A DNA stretch of 64,000 bases from Haematobia irritans (GCF_050003625.1 NC_134399.1:222326975-222390974); one strand, 5' to 3'. Shown: positions 1 through 14,000, counted from the stretch's first letter. A program made the numbers and translations. Notes: a model not told the origin generated them from the sequence alone.

Positions 1-223
1 GATAGTCTAGAAATTACTCCACACAACCACATTTCACCATACGGTGAAGAGAGTTCGTTCGTTGACACTTTACGACTCAAAAATCCATAAGGGGACGTAA
101 CTCCCGTAGTAAAGATATTGTATATGTGCATATTCAAATATTATTTAATTACCATACCTACATGTTTTCCCCTCACCAAGTTCAGCGATTCATTAAATAT
201 TTTGTTTTTTCATCCAATATTAG
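1..223 (+). other. probable SPT2 intron 1 (partial)
   Basis: AT-rich sequence ending in a polypyrimidine-like run and the acceptor AG used by the first visible SPT2 exon. No convincing coding exon or promoter is seen in it. Confidence 0.5.
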
Positions 224-2201
224 GGGAAATATTACAGTACAAAATTTGCCCCTCCAAAGAAAGAATCCAAGGAGAAAAAGTTGTCTGACAATATCCAGAA
301 ATTCCTACAAAAGAAAGAGCAAGAGGAAAAGGCAAAACAAAGGGAGCAACAGGAAAAACTTAATGCATTGTTATCCATGAGAGATGAAAAGTCGAAGAAT
401 AAGATACGAAAAATGTTAAAGGTCACTAAATCAGCCAATCGATCTGTTCTCGAGGACGCAGTAAATAATGACCACACCGCTATAACAATGGCAGGGCCGG
501 AGCAGCCAGATCAAGACGATTATGGTTATGTTTCAACAGAAGCCAATAATTTTTTCCAAAAATATGTGGATAAGGTGAGTGCAAGGCATTACATGAATAT
601 TCATAACTTACGTTTTCTCTGCTGTAGGTAAAAGATGTTAAAGAAGACAAAGGGTTCGCCCCTAGTAGGCCCCAGTCATTGAAGGATTTAACAGGAACAA
701 AGGAACGTGTTAAAGCTGCCATTACCAGAGAAATAGAAGAGAAAAATAGCCACACAAGAACTCGGACACCCAAAGAGCACTCCACATCTTCAAGCTCGGG
801 CATTAATGTTGCTCGTAATTACAAAACTTCCTCGAAGACATTGTATGATCCAGATGCCGAGAAGCGGGCCGAAGAGGAAGAGCGTAAAAAGCGTGAAGAG
901 GAAGCTAGAAAGAAAAGACATGAAAATCGTAAAATGCCACCGCCACCAATGGATTTCCAAGCGCTGCTAAAACTTGCCGAGAAAAAACAACATCAACCCA
1001 TTAGTTTACCAATAGCTGTTCCCAAGAAAAAAGAACCTGAAAGGCTCTTAACCTCGAAGGAGAAAAAGGAATTGGAAGAAAGGCAACGGGCAAAAGAGGC
1101 AAGAGAACAAAGGCAGAAGGAACGATTGGAAGAAGCTAAGAAAGGGCCAAGTAAAAGTTCTTCAACTTCATCATCTGTACAAAGAATGGAACCAAATGGA
1201 AGAATACCCAAGTTAAGTCAATCAGGAACACCAAGTAGTAGTAATGGCACTGGAAAATCCTCCAGCAGTTCTGAAAAGAAAGATGCTATAAAAAAACCCT
1301 CCAGTAGTTCGAGTTCATCTTTAGTACATACCTCCAAATCTTCATCTGGCAGCAGTAATGCAACTTCCACCTCCTCTTCCACCTCCTCCTCCAAAAGCTC
1401 AGCAAGTACAAAATCACTACATAAACCAAGTGCCTCTAGTAGTTCTGTCACAACTAAAACTGCCAACAGTAGTAGCATGTCTAGTAAAAATCCCTATGGT
1501 AGCTCTAGCAAGCCCTCGTATGATGGACCTACTCGTGAGTTTCCACCCCGTGATATAAAAACAGTAAAATCAAGAGAATTTCCACCTCCTGATGTACAAA
1601 AGACAAGACAATTCCCTCCGCCCGATGTTAGGCGTGGGCCACCACCTTCCTCTAGTCGTTATGGTGATAGTAAAAAGTCATCGGCTCCCAAACGTAAGAA
1701 TAATATCGATACGAATCACAAAAGATTTTGTAGCAATGAGTTTTTTTTTATATTTTTAAGGTCGAATTTTGGATGATGATGATTCGGAATACGACTCTGA
1801 ACTGGACGATTTCATTGATGATGGCGAAGAAGAGGAGGATTATTCTTCCCATATTAAGGCCATATTTGGTTATGACAAATCTAAGTAAGTGTAAAATATT
1901 TGCTTTTATCTGCGATGCAAGATTTAATTCCCAATCTAATTTCAGATATAGGGACATTGATGAAGAAGATGATCGCATGATGGAAGCCAGTTTTGCACAA
2001 ATTCAAAGGGAAGAGTTTATAAGTAAAAAGATAGGTAAGATCCAAAATATTAAAGACCTCGTTAACAAACGCTAAAACTTTTTTTTAATTTTTTTTTTTT
2101 CACACAACTTAGGAATGCAAGAGGATTTGGAGGATATGAAAATGGAGGCAATGCAGAAAAAGCGGAAAATGATGATGAAAAAGCGACGATTAGACGATTA
2201 G
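224..2201 (+). CDS. Spt2: SPT2-like histone chaperone (5'-partial, five exons)
   Basis: Nuclear chromatin protein of the SPT2/SPTY2D1 family, which binds histone H3-H4 through its C-terminal domain and acts in transcription elongation. Exons read as 224-574, 628-1693, 1761-1884, 1946-2034 and 2113-2201, all with GT-AG junctions and compatible phases; 572 codons are visible. The first exon lies left of the window or is not recognisable in 1-223: the reading frame begins directly after an acceptor AG (222-223) with GKYYSTKFAPPKKE, a conserved early block of the family. Exon 3 holds highly charged coiled-coil-like K/E/R stretches, a Ser-rich low-complexity region and three FPPxD(I/V) repeats. 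Exons 4-6 encode the diagnostic C-terminal domain (EYDSELDDFIDDGE, IKAIFGYDKSKYRDIDEEDD, ASFAQIQREE) and a basic KKRKMMMKKRRLDD-type end. A possible poly(A) signal AATAAA is at 2410-2415. Family assignment is firm; the exact 5' end is not determinable. Confidence 0.9.
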
Positions 2202-3250
2202 AAATTTTGTTTTTTTATTTATATACATACGCATATATTTACGCTTAATCATTGCTTTCTCTATGTGGAATACGGATTTATTATCATAGCCAACACACAA
2301 AAAATCTCCTTTCGTATGCCAATTCAAAAATGATTATACGATCTTCATAAATATATATTTATACATATATATCTTACCCTATAAGTAGATAATTACAACA
2401 TTATTTTATAATAAAATAACAATATTATTGATTGAAATATGTATGTCGACTATTGCTTGTCAAAAAGGTATCTTTGAAATAATCGAATAGGTATCAAAAA
2501 TGTCGAGTAAGGGGTTCGCTTGAGGGATTCGTCAAATTCGATTAACCGACATTCCTTAAATTTCCGATATTATACTACTAGTATTGGCATTTAAATTCCA
2601 CTAAAAACTAATGGCGATTTCGATTGGGAAAAAAAGTGCAACTTTCCCGAAATTGATTGCAACATATCAAGGACACTGCCATAAATTTTGGATCCTTTAT
2701 ACCTCACAATATTATAAAATAATAATAACTTTAGAATTACACTAACATTTGGGCGAAATGTCAATTAGGGAAAAAGTAGTGTAACACCAAGGCAACATAT
2801 TTTTTGCGAATCGAAAACGCCGTAAGTTTAGACTCTCGTCTAAACGGTGCATAAATGCTCGCATTCTGACAGGTTAAATGAGATAATTTCGACAAAAAAC
2901 CAAATCGAATAAAATAACCCTAATAATTATTCAATAGATTCCCCTAATAAATAATAATAGAAAAATGTCTACTTGGCTCTGAAAAGGTGCTACTGCTAAA
3001 GCCAGGTATGGTCGTATTCATGATAAAACGGTTTTATTGGCATATAGCAGCAATTTTCGCAAGAGCTCCTTAGGTCTTAAGAGAATGGAGGTCACTCTAT
3101 ATGATTCATTATTGGTATCAGGGCTGCCAATAAAATTTCAAGAAAAATCTTCACTTTTTCCGAAGAAATCCTCATAATCATCATTTCTATTTCAAAAATC
3201 GTCAAAAAATCTGCAATGTAAATAATATTAAAACCAATCTAAATTTATGG
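2202..3250. other. SPT2 3' flank, no gene seen
   Basis: AT-rich sequence holding the presumed SPT2 3' UTR and several AATAAA/ATAAAA strings. I see no coding exon, RNA gene or clear repeat structure. Confidence 0.5.
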
Positions 3251-3576
3251 TTAAAGGCCGGTATGCACCTCTAGCGAAAAATTTCATTCCCATAAGAAAT
3301 GCATTGCTATTTATGCTAACGAAATTTTCGGTAGCGTTCATATTTGCATATTTTGGCAGCAAACATTTAATTTATTACAGTCATTGTGTTCGTAAAAGTT
3401 TTAAAAGGTCTGTAAATAATAAACAATTTATTTGAGGAATATTTGGAACATATATTAACAATTTTTAAAAGCGATTAGCTGGTTTAAAATTTGTGTACAC
3501 ACCCCTGTTTTTTTGTTGTAGACTTAAATAAATTTTTCCTACCGAAAATTTCGCTAGAGGTGCATACCGGCCTTAA
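3251..3576. mobile_element. TTAA-flanked MITE (piggyBac-like), 326 bp
   Basis: The ends are inverted copies of GGCCGGTATGCACCTCTAGC, each bordered by TTAA (3251-3254 and 3573-3576); the left copy has one extra A. TTAA target sites are the hallmark of the piggyBac superfamily. No transposase is inside, so it would be non-autonomous. Confidence 0.8.
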
Positions 3577-3769
3577 CATGTTGTTAACCAAAAATTTTGT
3601 ATTTTAAGAATAATGAATTCAGTTTTGTAACAAAAAAAAAAACAAACATTTTTATGATTTTTATTTAAATATAACAATAAAGATCTTTAGTATTTACGTA
3701 TATAATCGGGCAACCATTTTCCAAAATTTGATCATAAAACTCTTATTGATTGACTCTATAATAAGGAAG

Positions 3770-4300
3770 TACAGTTTTCTATAGAAATAAAATTAACAAA
3801 ATCTTCTATAGAAATAAAATGTTAACGAAATTTTCTATAAAAATGAAATTTTGCAAAAATTTTCTTAGCAATAAAATAATAAAGAATTTACTATAAAAAA
3901 AATTGACAAACATGTTCTATAGACATACATTTTTGCAAGAATGTTCTATAGATATAAAAATGTGCAAAAATTTTCTACAGATATTAAGTTTTGACAAAAT
4001 ATTCTATAGAAATAAAATGTGAACAAAATTTTCTATAGAAATAAAATTTTTGACAAAATTTTCTATAGAAACAAAATGTCGACAAAATTTTCTATAGAAA
4101 TAAAATTTTGATAACATTTTCTATAGAAATAAAATTTTGACGAAATTTTCTGTAGAAATAAAATTTTGACAAAATTTTATATAGAAATAAAATTTTGAAA
4201 ATAAGAAATAAAAATCAAAATTTTCTATAGAAATAAAATTTTTACAACTTTTTCTTTAGAAATAAAATGTTAACAAAATTTTCTATAAATTCAATATAAA
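3770..4300. repeat. degenerate 29-bp minisatellite (TTTCTATAGAAATAAAA type)
   Basis: About 15-18 imperfect copies of a 29-bp unit built around TTTCTATAGAAATAAAATTT, with substitutions and small indels. Same family as the arrays near 40.5, 47.5, 50 and 63 kb but more decayed. Confidence 0.85.
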
Positions 4301-4628
4301 ACATTTCTAAGATGATCACCGAAGGTGTATCGAATTATCCAAGAATATCTTTATTTCAAGAATAAGGTAATGAAAAACAATTACAGCAGCATTTATCATT
4401 AGTTCATGACCTCAAGCCGAACGTTAAATCCCAAAATTGTAAAATTCCAATGGTCATCTAAGAAAACTAAACAATTTTTGCTAATTATAAAAAAATCCAA
4501 AGACACTTTTGATACCTTAACAAATGCATGATAAGACAAATCGGTCGAGGAGTATAGTGATGGATTTAAAGTTAAGCAATCAAATTAAATTCGTTCATCA
4601 TTACGTCGGCTGGACTAATTTGTTACAT

Positions 4629-7600
4629 CCCAATAAACACAGGATGAGCGTTTTTCAAATGCAACACCTCTTCAGTTTGAGGGTAAATATCATTTTCAAC
4701 ATAAATTCAACTTGACTTGAAAAAGCTCATCTTCAATTCATCTTCAAATTGTTTGCGAATTACAACCAATTTGGCAAAATGTTGACGAAAACTTTGAAAA
4801 TGTGTTGAAGATAATTGGAGAAAACTTTGACAAAACACTACCCTGAAATGCAACGAAAAAACCACATGGTTTTCAATACTACTTTGGACAACAAAGTTCG
4901 TGGAAGAAATACAAAAATGTGGAAATTTTTTAATAATCAATTGAAATTGCTTATAATAATTGGTAAGTAAAACTAAAACACGAAATGAAAACTTGAAGGA
5001 AGTCACTAAACTCAAATCTCTTTGCAGACAACTAAAATATTTGGATGCTGATTCTTGGACACATTAAGAGGCTGGCCGATGAAAAATGGTAGTGGCTTAT
5101 CGAGAAGAGAAAGTTTCCATAAATCAAAGTGCAACCAAAAAAACTTGGTATTTATGCTTTTCCATATCAACAACTACTGGATGATCGCATCATCGGTTTA
5201 ATTTGTTATTTTGTGCATTGAAATTGCTGGAAATTTATTCCAATTATCTGGCCATCAAGTTCCTGAAAATTGCCAGTATTTTAATAACAACAATTTTGTA
5301 ACACCAACGTTCTTGAGGAAATCACGAAGTACGTGGTCAGTTGGAAGAAATACAAATTGGTAAGTCAAAATAAAAAGTGAAATGAAAATATAATGGAAAT
5401 CACAAAACTCGATTGTTTTGCAGAAAACTAAAATCATTGAATGGTATATTCTTGGAAGATGTTGGCCGATGAAAAACCGATGAAGGAAACAACAAAGAAA
5501 AGTTTTCAGAAAACTTACAAAGTGCAACCAACTAAAACAAAGTGCAACAATTCCTATATCAAGGACTTCTGGATGAAAATGTGCATCATCGGTTTAATTT
5601 GTTATTTTGTGAATTGAAATTGCTGGAAATTTATTCCAATTATCTGGCCATCAAGTTCCTGAAAATTGCCAGTATTTTAATAACAACAATTTTGTAATAC
5701 CAACGTTCTTGAGGAAATCACGAAGTACCTGGTCAGTTGGAAGAAATACAAATTGGTAAGTCAAAATAAAAAGTGAAATGAAAACATAATGGAAATCACA
5801 AAACTCGATTGTTTTGCAGAAAACTAAAATCATTGAATGGTATATTCTTGGAAGATGTTGGCCGATGAAGGAAACAACAAAGAAAAGTTTTCAGAAAACT
5901 TACAAAGTGCAACCAACTAAAACAAAGTGCAACAATTCCTATATCAAGAACTTCTGGGTGAAAATGTGCATCATCGGTTTAATTTGTTATTTTGTGAATT
6001 GAAATTGCTGGAAATTTATTCCAATTATCTGGTCATCAAGTTCCTGAAAATTGCCAGTATTTTAATAACAACAATTTTGTAACACCAACATTCTTGAGGA
6101 AATCACGAAGTACGTGGTCAGTTGGAAGAAATACAAATTGGTAAGTCAAAATAAAAAGTGAAATGAAAACATAATGGAAATCACAAAACTCGATTGTTTT
6201 GCAGAAAACTAAAATCATTGAATGGTATATTCTTGGAAGATGTTGGCCGATGAAGGAAACAACAAAGAAAAGTTTTCAGAAAACTTACAAAGTGCAACCA
6301 ACTAAAACAAAGTGCAACAATTCCTATATCAAGAACTTCTGGGTGAAAATGTGCATCATCGGTTTAATTTGTTATTTTGTGAATTGAAATTGCTGGAAAT
6401 TTATTCCAATTATCTGGTCATCAAGTTCCTGAAAATTGCCAGTATTTTAATAACAACAATTTTGTAACACCAACATTCTTGAGGAAATCACGAAGTACGT
6501 GGTCAGTTGGAAGAAATACAAATTGGTAAGTCAAAATAAAAAGTGAAATGAAAACATAATGGAAATCACAAAACTCGATTGTTTTGCAGAAAACTAAAAT
6601 CATTGAATGGTATATTCTTGGAAGATGTTGGCCGATGAAGGAAACAACAAAGAAAAGTTTTCAGAAAACTTACAAAGTGCAACCAACTAAAACAAAGTGC
6701 AACAATTCCTATATCAAGAACTTCTGGGTGAAAATGTGCATCATCGGTTTAATTTGTTATTTTGTGAATTGAAATTGCTGGAAATTTATTCCAATTATCT
6801 GGTCATCAAGTTCCTGAAAATTGCCAGTATTTTAATAACAACAATTTTGTAACACCAACATTCTTGAGGAAATCACGAAGTACGTGGTCAGTTGGAAGAA
6901 ATACAAATTGGTAAGTCAAAATAAAAAGTGAAATGAAAACATAATGGAAATCACAAAACTCGATTGTTTTGCAGAAAACTAAAATCATTGAATGGTATAT
7001 TCTTGGAAGATGTTGGCCGATGAAAAACCGATGAAGGAAACAACAAAGAAAAGTTTTCAGAAAACTTACAAAGTGCAACCAATTAAAACAAAGTGCAACA
7101 ATTCCTATATCAAGAACTTCTGGATGAAAATGTGCATTACATCAATTTACCCGTCATCAGTTTGATATTTTGTGATTTCCTCTTGCTGGAATCTATTCTA
7201 ACACACAAGCCAGCAAGATCCTCGATAGTAATTATTTCAAATTGCCAGCATATTAATGACACCAACATTATGGAGGAAATGGAATTATACATGTAAAAAT
7301 GTTTAAGATATTTAAAGTTGTATTCATAGTTTTATTTATTAATACGTTTAATAAGATAATTACATTTTGATTGGTATAATATTATTATTTTCATATATTA
7401 TTAATGTTATTTTTAAGATTATTATATTTGTTAACGAAAAAATAATAAAATTTACAAAATCCCTAGAAATTTAGTATTGACTTTCAGTTAGAACTAGGAT
7501 TGACTTTCATACAAATTGTGGTTTGAAAGTATTCGCAACAATGCTAGTTTTTTATTTTTCTCACATTGAAAACTGTTTGAGAAATTATTGAGTAGCGATG

Positions 7601-7795
7601 CATTTAAATTTGAGGATTACAATTGAGAAATTATTGCTATTTTGTTGAATTTTACTGTTGAGGGTAATGTCTGTTTTTTGTTGAGAACGCGATTTTCTCA
7701 ACAATTTCTCAACTTGAATATTACCCTAATTCTTTGAAAAAATGTTTGAAAAATTATTGAATTTTAGTATTTTTCAAACGTTTGTGTTTATTGGG
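4629..7795. mobile_element. TIR element with internal tandem array, about 3.17 kb
   Basis: The left end reads CCCAATAAACAC (4629-4640) and the right end GTGTTTATTGGG (7784-7795), an exact 12-bp inverted repeat. Weaker inverted similarity continues inward (CGTTT followed by A/T-rich CAAA blocks). No transposase is recognisable. The middle is a tandem array of about 385-bp units. Organisation recalls foldback-type or other non-autonomous DNA elements with internal satellites; the superfamily is not assigned. The right end lies only about 290 bp upstream of the HisRS start codon. Confidence 0.7.
5205..7135. repeat. tandem array of about 385-bp units, five near-identical copies
   Basis: The same anchor (TCAAGTTCCTGAAAATTGCC, last G/C variable in context) recurs at 5255, 5651, 6036, 6421 and 6806: spacings of 396, 385, 385 and 385 bp. 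The first and last units carry an extra short segment (AAAAACCGATG region) missing from the middle ones. More diverged half-copies flank the array at about 4860-5204 and 7136-7290. Each unit contains a GTAAGT...TTTTGCAG segment of about 62 bp that looks like a mini-intron. The three central copies are virtually identical, implying recent amplification. Confidence 0.9.
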
Positions 7796-8088
7796 ATATC
7801 GTTCATTGTGTAACGGAAAAATTCCGCCTTGAATACAACTCTGTTATATCAAACTGTCAAAGAGCAAAAGCAATCGTAAGAAATGTCATTACTAACCAAG
7901 TTTTTATCGACGTCTGTATCCGTGCCGCGTGTAAAAACCAAAAGATTTGTTTAATAAAAAATCAACAAGAGCCTATAGCCCCTAAAAATTGTGTTCCAAC
8001 AAGAGTGGAGCGTGTTCTTAAGAATATTTGTGCGTTTTTAATTCAATAATTGGTGTATTTTTGTTTGTTTTCCTAATCGACTCGCGGA
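7796..8088 (+). promoter_or_regulatory. HisRS cytosolic promoter / 5' UTR region
   Basis: The interval between the TIR element and the HisRS start codon must hold the cytosolic promoter and leader. The sequence is less repetitive than its surroundings. No TATA box or initiator is convincing enough to place a start site. Confidence 0.4.
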
Positions 8089-11000
8089 ATGAGTGAAACG
8101 CGTGAACAAGTCTTGGAAGAAATTAAATTGCAAGGTGATTTGGTACGAAAACTAAAGGCGGCCAAGGAACCCAAAGAAAAGGTACGTACATTCTATTATT
8201 GCTCAACGACACCCCCTCATCATTTGCGCCCAATTTCGTCGTCGACATTGAAATAAGGCAATGATTAGCAACAGCATGTTTATTATTATTAGGATTGAGT
8301 AAAAAACTTTAACGCATTTAAGTATTTTTGTTGCATTTGGAAAGGAGACAATTCACAAAAAAAAAAAAATTGTACTACTACTAACCCTTTTGTTGTATCT
8401 CCTCATACGTATGTACCTCAATACATATGTTGTGTGTTGGTTGTGTGCGTCTGTATGTTTCGTTTTCGAGTATGTATCATAAAGTTTAATGGGAAATCTC
8501 AATTTCTCAATTCGTTTTAGACGATTTTATCTTCGTAACTATTTTTGTACAATAATTCTTGATGCCCATCTTTTATTCTGTAAATACCAAAAAAATCATA
8601 GATTTCATCTTCATCATCATCAATAGCCATTGCAATATCCATATCCGTTTGCCCAATTCCAGGAGAAAGCAAATTCATATTCATGACTATTTTCATTGAT
8701 TGTTTATTTGCAAAATAATTATGCACAGTTGGCTATTTGAGTCATCGCACTATGAAGTGCATTGTTTTATGCACCATCTCATTTTTTCTTAGCGGTTAGC
8801 TTCATAAATGGAGCAAAGCTTATTTGGCCAAAACTTCAACTTATGAATTGGGGGAAAAATAGCTTTTAAAAAATTGCACCAATTTGCTTTTTTTTGGGTT
8901 TAAGTTTTTTTTTTTGTTTTACCAAAACCCGTTTCAATCAAACCAAGGGTGGTGCTTTGTTGGCACTAGAATAATATCATTACATTTTCATTCTTTGCCA
9001 ACTCTAGCTATAGAATAACACCACCAAATAAAATAATTTTCCGCGTTAAATATCAGCTGTTGTTTATTTGATACTCTTACCTGTTTACATGTAACCCAAC
9101 CGCTTAATAAAAACAAACAAATATCGTCTTGGTCTCCTTCTTTGTTGCTATATTCCTCCGGGTGTTGGGTATTATTAATGGTGGGGTTGCGGTGGGGCGC
9201 TAACATACCATGGCTGTTGGCAATATTCGTTTTTGTTTTTTGTGTGTGCTAGTAATATACTTGTGGGGTTGAAACGTTGGTTGGTTATCGGTATCAATTG
9301 TGGGAAATGTTTGTGGTGCTGATAGGTATCCTTAATGCAATATGTGGTGGAATACAACATTTATTAATCATTCAAATTAAAATTCAAAACTGAAACATTT
9401 ATTCACCAATTTAAGCTCTCTTTCACCATACTACAGATTATAATAAACTACTGAAACCAACACATTATTGATATGATAAAAATATATTGATTTTAGCGTT
9501 TCAATGGATTATATACCCTGACCTATACCACACGATTAGTCAGGGTATTATAACAAATGCGTAATGCTGTAAAAGAAATTAGTGAGACCCCATATTTTCT
9601 TCGGGAAAGATATTTGCCCATTTAACTGTAAAACTTTTATTGTACACAGAAAAAAATTTCACGAAAAATTTTCCAATTAAAATTTTATTTGAGTTTTAAA
9701 AAATATTTAATTAAAAAATTAATTGATTCAATAAATTTTTTAATTGAAACAAAAATCAATCACAAAATTAATAGTATCAATTAATTTTTTAATTTACCTT
9801 CAATCAATTTTTTAATTCATACTATCATTTCCGTGATTGAAGACATTTCAATTAAAAAATTACTTGGATCAATTAATTTTGTGATTGAATCAGAAAATTT
9901 TTTTTGTGTGTGAGAATCAATAAGTCGAATTTTCTATTGTTCCAAATTTGCAAAAGTCGACTTACGCCTATTTCGAATCTTTAATACCCACCACATGAAT
10001 CAAATATTATAGTCTCCTTTTAAGGGGGGTTTGGTGACAGATGTTCCCAAACAGAGCAGTTCAACCCAGTAAACTTCCCGAAGATAAATTTAAAGATTAT
10101 ACCTACGAAGGCTATATCAGATTCTGGATTTATAAGAGCCAATTTTGTTTGAGTTTTAGAGGAATCATAAACATGTCGTGTAAGCGTGCAAGAAAATGAT
10201 GAAATAACTCCTTGATTTGGAATCTAAAATCTGTAGATTTTTACCCCCTTTATTTAAATGATTACGAGAAGTAAAATCTTGAAATTCTATATTCTGTTTC
10301 AAGCAATTTTCATGATCAGTGTGCCTTCTATACCCTCAAGAAGAGAAATAGGTCTATATGGAGGCCTTACCAAATGGACCGATGAAAACTAAATCCGATA
10401 CACGGACCGTAGAAGCTTACACACCAAAAAAAAATTTTCTAATTCAATCACGACATTAATTGATACAATTAATTTTTTAATTGAAATGTCTTCAATCACA
10501 GAAATGGTAGTATCAATTAAAAAATTAATTGGCAGTCAATTAAAAAATTAATTGATCCACTTAAAAAAATTAATTGATATTATTAATTTGTGTGATTGAT
10601 TTTTATTTCAATTAAAAAATTTGTTGATTCAATAAAATTTTTAATTGAATATTTTTTAAAACTCAATTAAGATTTTAATTGGAAACATTTTCGTGAAATT
10701 TTTTTCTGTGGAAGAAGTAGAATCTGTGGATCGGTCCATATGGGGGCTATATCAAAACATGGACCGATACTCACAATATTCGGCACACCTTTTTTGTTCT
10801 AAAATACTTCTAGATTTTCAATTTGAGGCAAAGTGGGTAAAAAATACGGTTTCTATAAGCCCAAGAAGTAAAATCGGGAGATCGGTATATATGGGGGCTA
10901 TATCAAAACATGGACCGATACTCACCATTTTTGACACAACTCTTTATGGTCTAAAATACATATAGATTTCCAATTTCAGGCAAATTGATATTTCGATGTG

Positions 11001-14000
11001 TTACAAACGGAATGACAAACTTATTATACCTCCGTTACCATTCTATGATGGTAGGTATGAAAATGTATGTAATTTTTCGACTTTTTCAAAATTTGAAAAA
11101 GTAGAGTATCGATTTTTGCGGTTATTAAAAAGTCGACTTTTGACGTCGCGATTTTTGACCTTTGCGAGTAAATGATATTTTAACATAAAATTCGAAATAA
11201 GTGAAATAAATACAAAGGCACTACAAGTCAAGCAATTCTGCTTGACTAAAAGCAGTTTTTAAAACAGCAAATTATGATAAAATCTGCGTCCAAAAACGGC
11301 TTTTTATATAATCAGAAATATAACCAAAAAATTTAAAATTTATTAGCTAAGTAATAGTATTGAAAAAGAATAACTGACAAAACAAAACAACTTCTAAAAA
11401 GAACAAATTTATGGGTGAATGGAGTAATTACATTTGAATTTAATTGTTTTAATAAAAATATTTTACAACAATAAATGCGATTTTTGTTTACACTTCCAAA
11501 ACCCATATTACACTTCCAAAATCCTCTTTAACTGGATTTCAACTGTAATTTTCCTTATAAAAAAAGGATTTCAAATCTACTTTTAGCAGATTTCGAACCT
11601 AATGTGAATGGGCTATAAAACAAAATTATTCCTAAAGAAAAGAAATTTCTTTTGTTATTATTTTGATTTCAACTTAAAACCAAGCGTTGGCTAAACTACA
11701 AGAGTAGCTTAACCAACACAAAAAAAGTATGTGTTTGTCAAATTTAATTGGACGAGATGGACGATCGCTTCGGAACTGCCACATTCTTCATCAGCATCCT
11801 CTATTTGCAGCGAAATTATCAACCAATTAGAATAAATTCGGACAATTCACTAAATCCAATGTGAATTATACTCGAACCACCCGAATAAAAGAAATTTCTT
11901 ATATGCATTTGTATACCTTAAAGAAAATAATTTCCCATAAGAAAAAATATACATATACCATATGAAAAAATAGTGCTGTTTCTGACTTTTTTATGTTCGT
12001 TATCTACTTTAAAATTCGTTTATTTGATTTTAACCAACATCAAAAGTTATGTTCTCGATTAGACAAAATGTTCAAAAAATTATTAGTCGATTTTGAAGAA
12101 TGAAAACATTTCAATTCGAAGGGAAAAAGAGATTATACCTAATCTCAGTGCCTTTTCTGTCATCAGTCTGGCTATTTGGACTGTTGTTATTGTGTGAAAG
12201 CAGAGACAAAATGCCTTAAATATTATAATTGTTTTTATGTTCGACTTCCTACAAGAGCTACTATAGACCACTCAAGTCTATACACATTAATATTAAAAAA
12301 TTCTTCAATAAGAAGATTTGCGGAGGATTTAGGAACAAAGTATTTATGAAATCACGCTATTTTCAGACAAAAATCCCCAATTTAATTTAAAATTCCCCAC
12401 AAAAATCCCCAATACAGTTTTTGGCAAGCTTTTTTAGAAAAAAGTTAAGGAATAGGCTCTTTTTAAAAAAATCCGTCGTAATTTAAAAATTAGAAAATAT
12501 GCAATGTTGTTATACCAGTTTGCGAGATACAATAAGATTAAGATTTCAAACCACAAAACTAAGAGAAGGGTGCTCAAAATATTATCCGATACATTTCCTC
12601 ATTAATTATTGGTTTATATAAAGAGTCATCGAATTTGTATCTTATGCAAATCGTCTTCTAAATGCTCGAGAAATAAACATGGGAGTTTAGTCAACATGTG
12701 TAGTTAGGAATCAAAACTTAGTTCTGAATAGCAAAGAAATAAAATTGGGTGATCGTTGTTGTCCCAATATGAACTCTATTCTATCCCCCATGTTCCGATA
12801 TTCGGAATCGCAAATCGTAAGAATTTAGTTTTCCCATAAAGAAAAAATTTAGACTATCGCACATACATAAATTCAATTTGTATTTTAACTTCTTATCAAA
12901 GAGAACTATGTTTCCAAAGTTAAAATTTGTAAAGTCAAGTACTCATATTATTCTATATACATATATAATATTATTCCTGCAGTATTAAAGTGTTTTAGGG
13001 TTAAGAAAATATGAAAATTTTGCGACTTTCGATTCCGAATATCGGAACATGCCCCCATATATGTATGGTATATATTTTCCAAATCAGTGATGTACGCAAA
13101 TTTGGGGCCAAAACTTCGACCCCAGTCCTTACGAAATAATTTCACAATAGTAAAAAAAGGAAACAAAGTAAATTGTAAAGTAGCTCTTGGAATAGATTTT
13201 TTATTTATTTTTAAGACTCTCTGTACTTCTTTAGGCCTCTTTTTAAACATGTGGAAGTAAAGAATGTCATAGAAACCATAACTCAAAACCTGATATATTA
13301 TAATGACCAAATTTCGAAAATTCCCCACAAAAATCCTCAAATTTGTGGAAACTCCTCACCAAATCCCCCAGTCTACAACTCACAAATTTTGACCCCCCAT
13401 CCAGGAAAAAATATCCCCGATTTGGGGAAAAATCCCCAATACTGGCAACACTGCTTCAGACCTAAACAATATATCGGTTTACAAATTTGGAGCTAAATTT
13501 TATAAGGTGTTTGGTACATGATGTATGCTAACTTCCATGCAAAAATCGCTGTATAATTACATATAGCCCCTGTTTGGGGCATTCATCCTAATATGAGTGT
13601 CGTTGAGTGTTAACCGGTATTAACTGGAAGCGCAGTGGTCTGCACACGCTGTCAAAAGTCACCATCAACTTTGAACTTCTTGCGCAATTCGAAGTATTCA
13701 AGATGTACACCCACTAGATGCACCGGTTATACCCGACGAATCCGAACGATGATTTTAAAATTCAGAACCAAATGCTGCGATAATTTAATCTACCTTGCAT
13801 AAACCATCCGCTGACCTTTCTATATATATTATTGAGCTTAACCTTAGTATATTATATTTCTATGCATATTCATTCATTAACCTATATTCTTATTTTTATA
13901 TAGCTCCGTTAGGCTTTAACTGGAAATATATTGTAGTTAAGGCCAATACGTTAAGAAAGAAAATATGGCAAAGCGGGCTAATACGAACCTCATTATAAAA

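Noticed and set aside
1218..1478. Leu/Glu-rich minus-strand frame over SPT2
   Set aside because: Shadow of the Ser-rich coding region of SPT2.
5255..7078. Series of 60-90 codon minus-strand frames (MILVFCKTIEFCDFHYVFIS...)
   Set aside because: They recur once per 385-bp satellite unit and have no family resemblance; treated as chance frames in a tandem repeat.
8517..8726. 69-codon acidic minus-strand frame in HisRS intron 1
   Set aside because: No family resemblance, no supporting splice or promoter signals; cannot be supported as a gene.
12948..13340. 130-codon minus-strand frame in HisRS intron 1
   Set aside because: Overlaps the decayed inverted-repeat element and shows no protein-like conservation or known motif.
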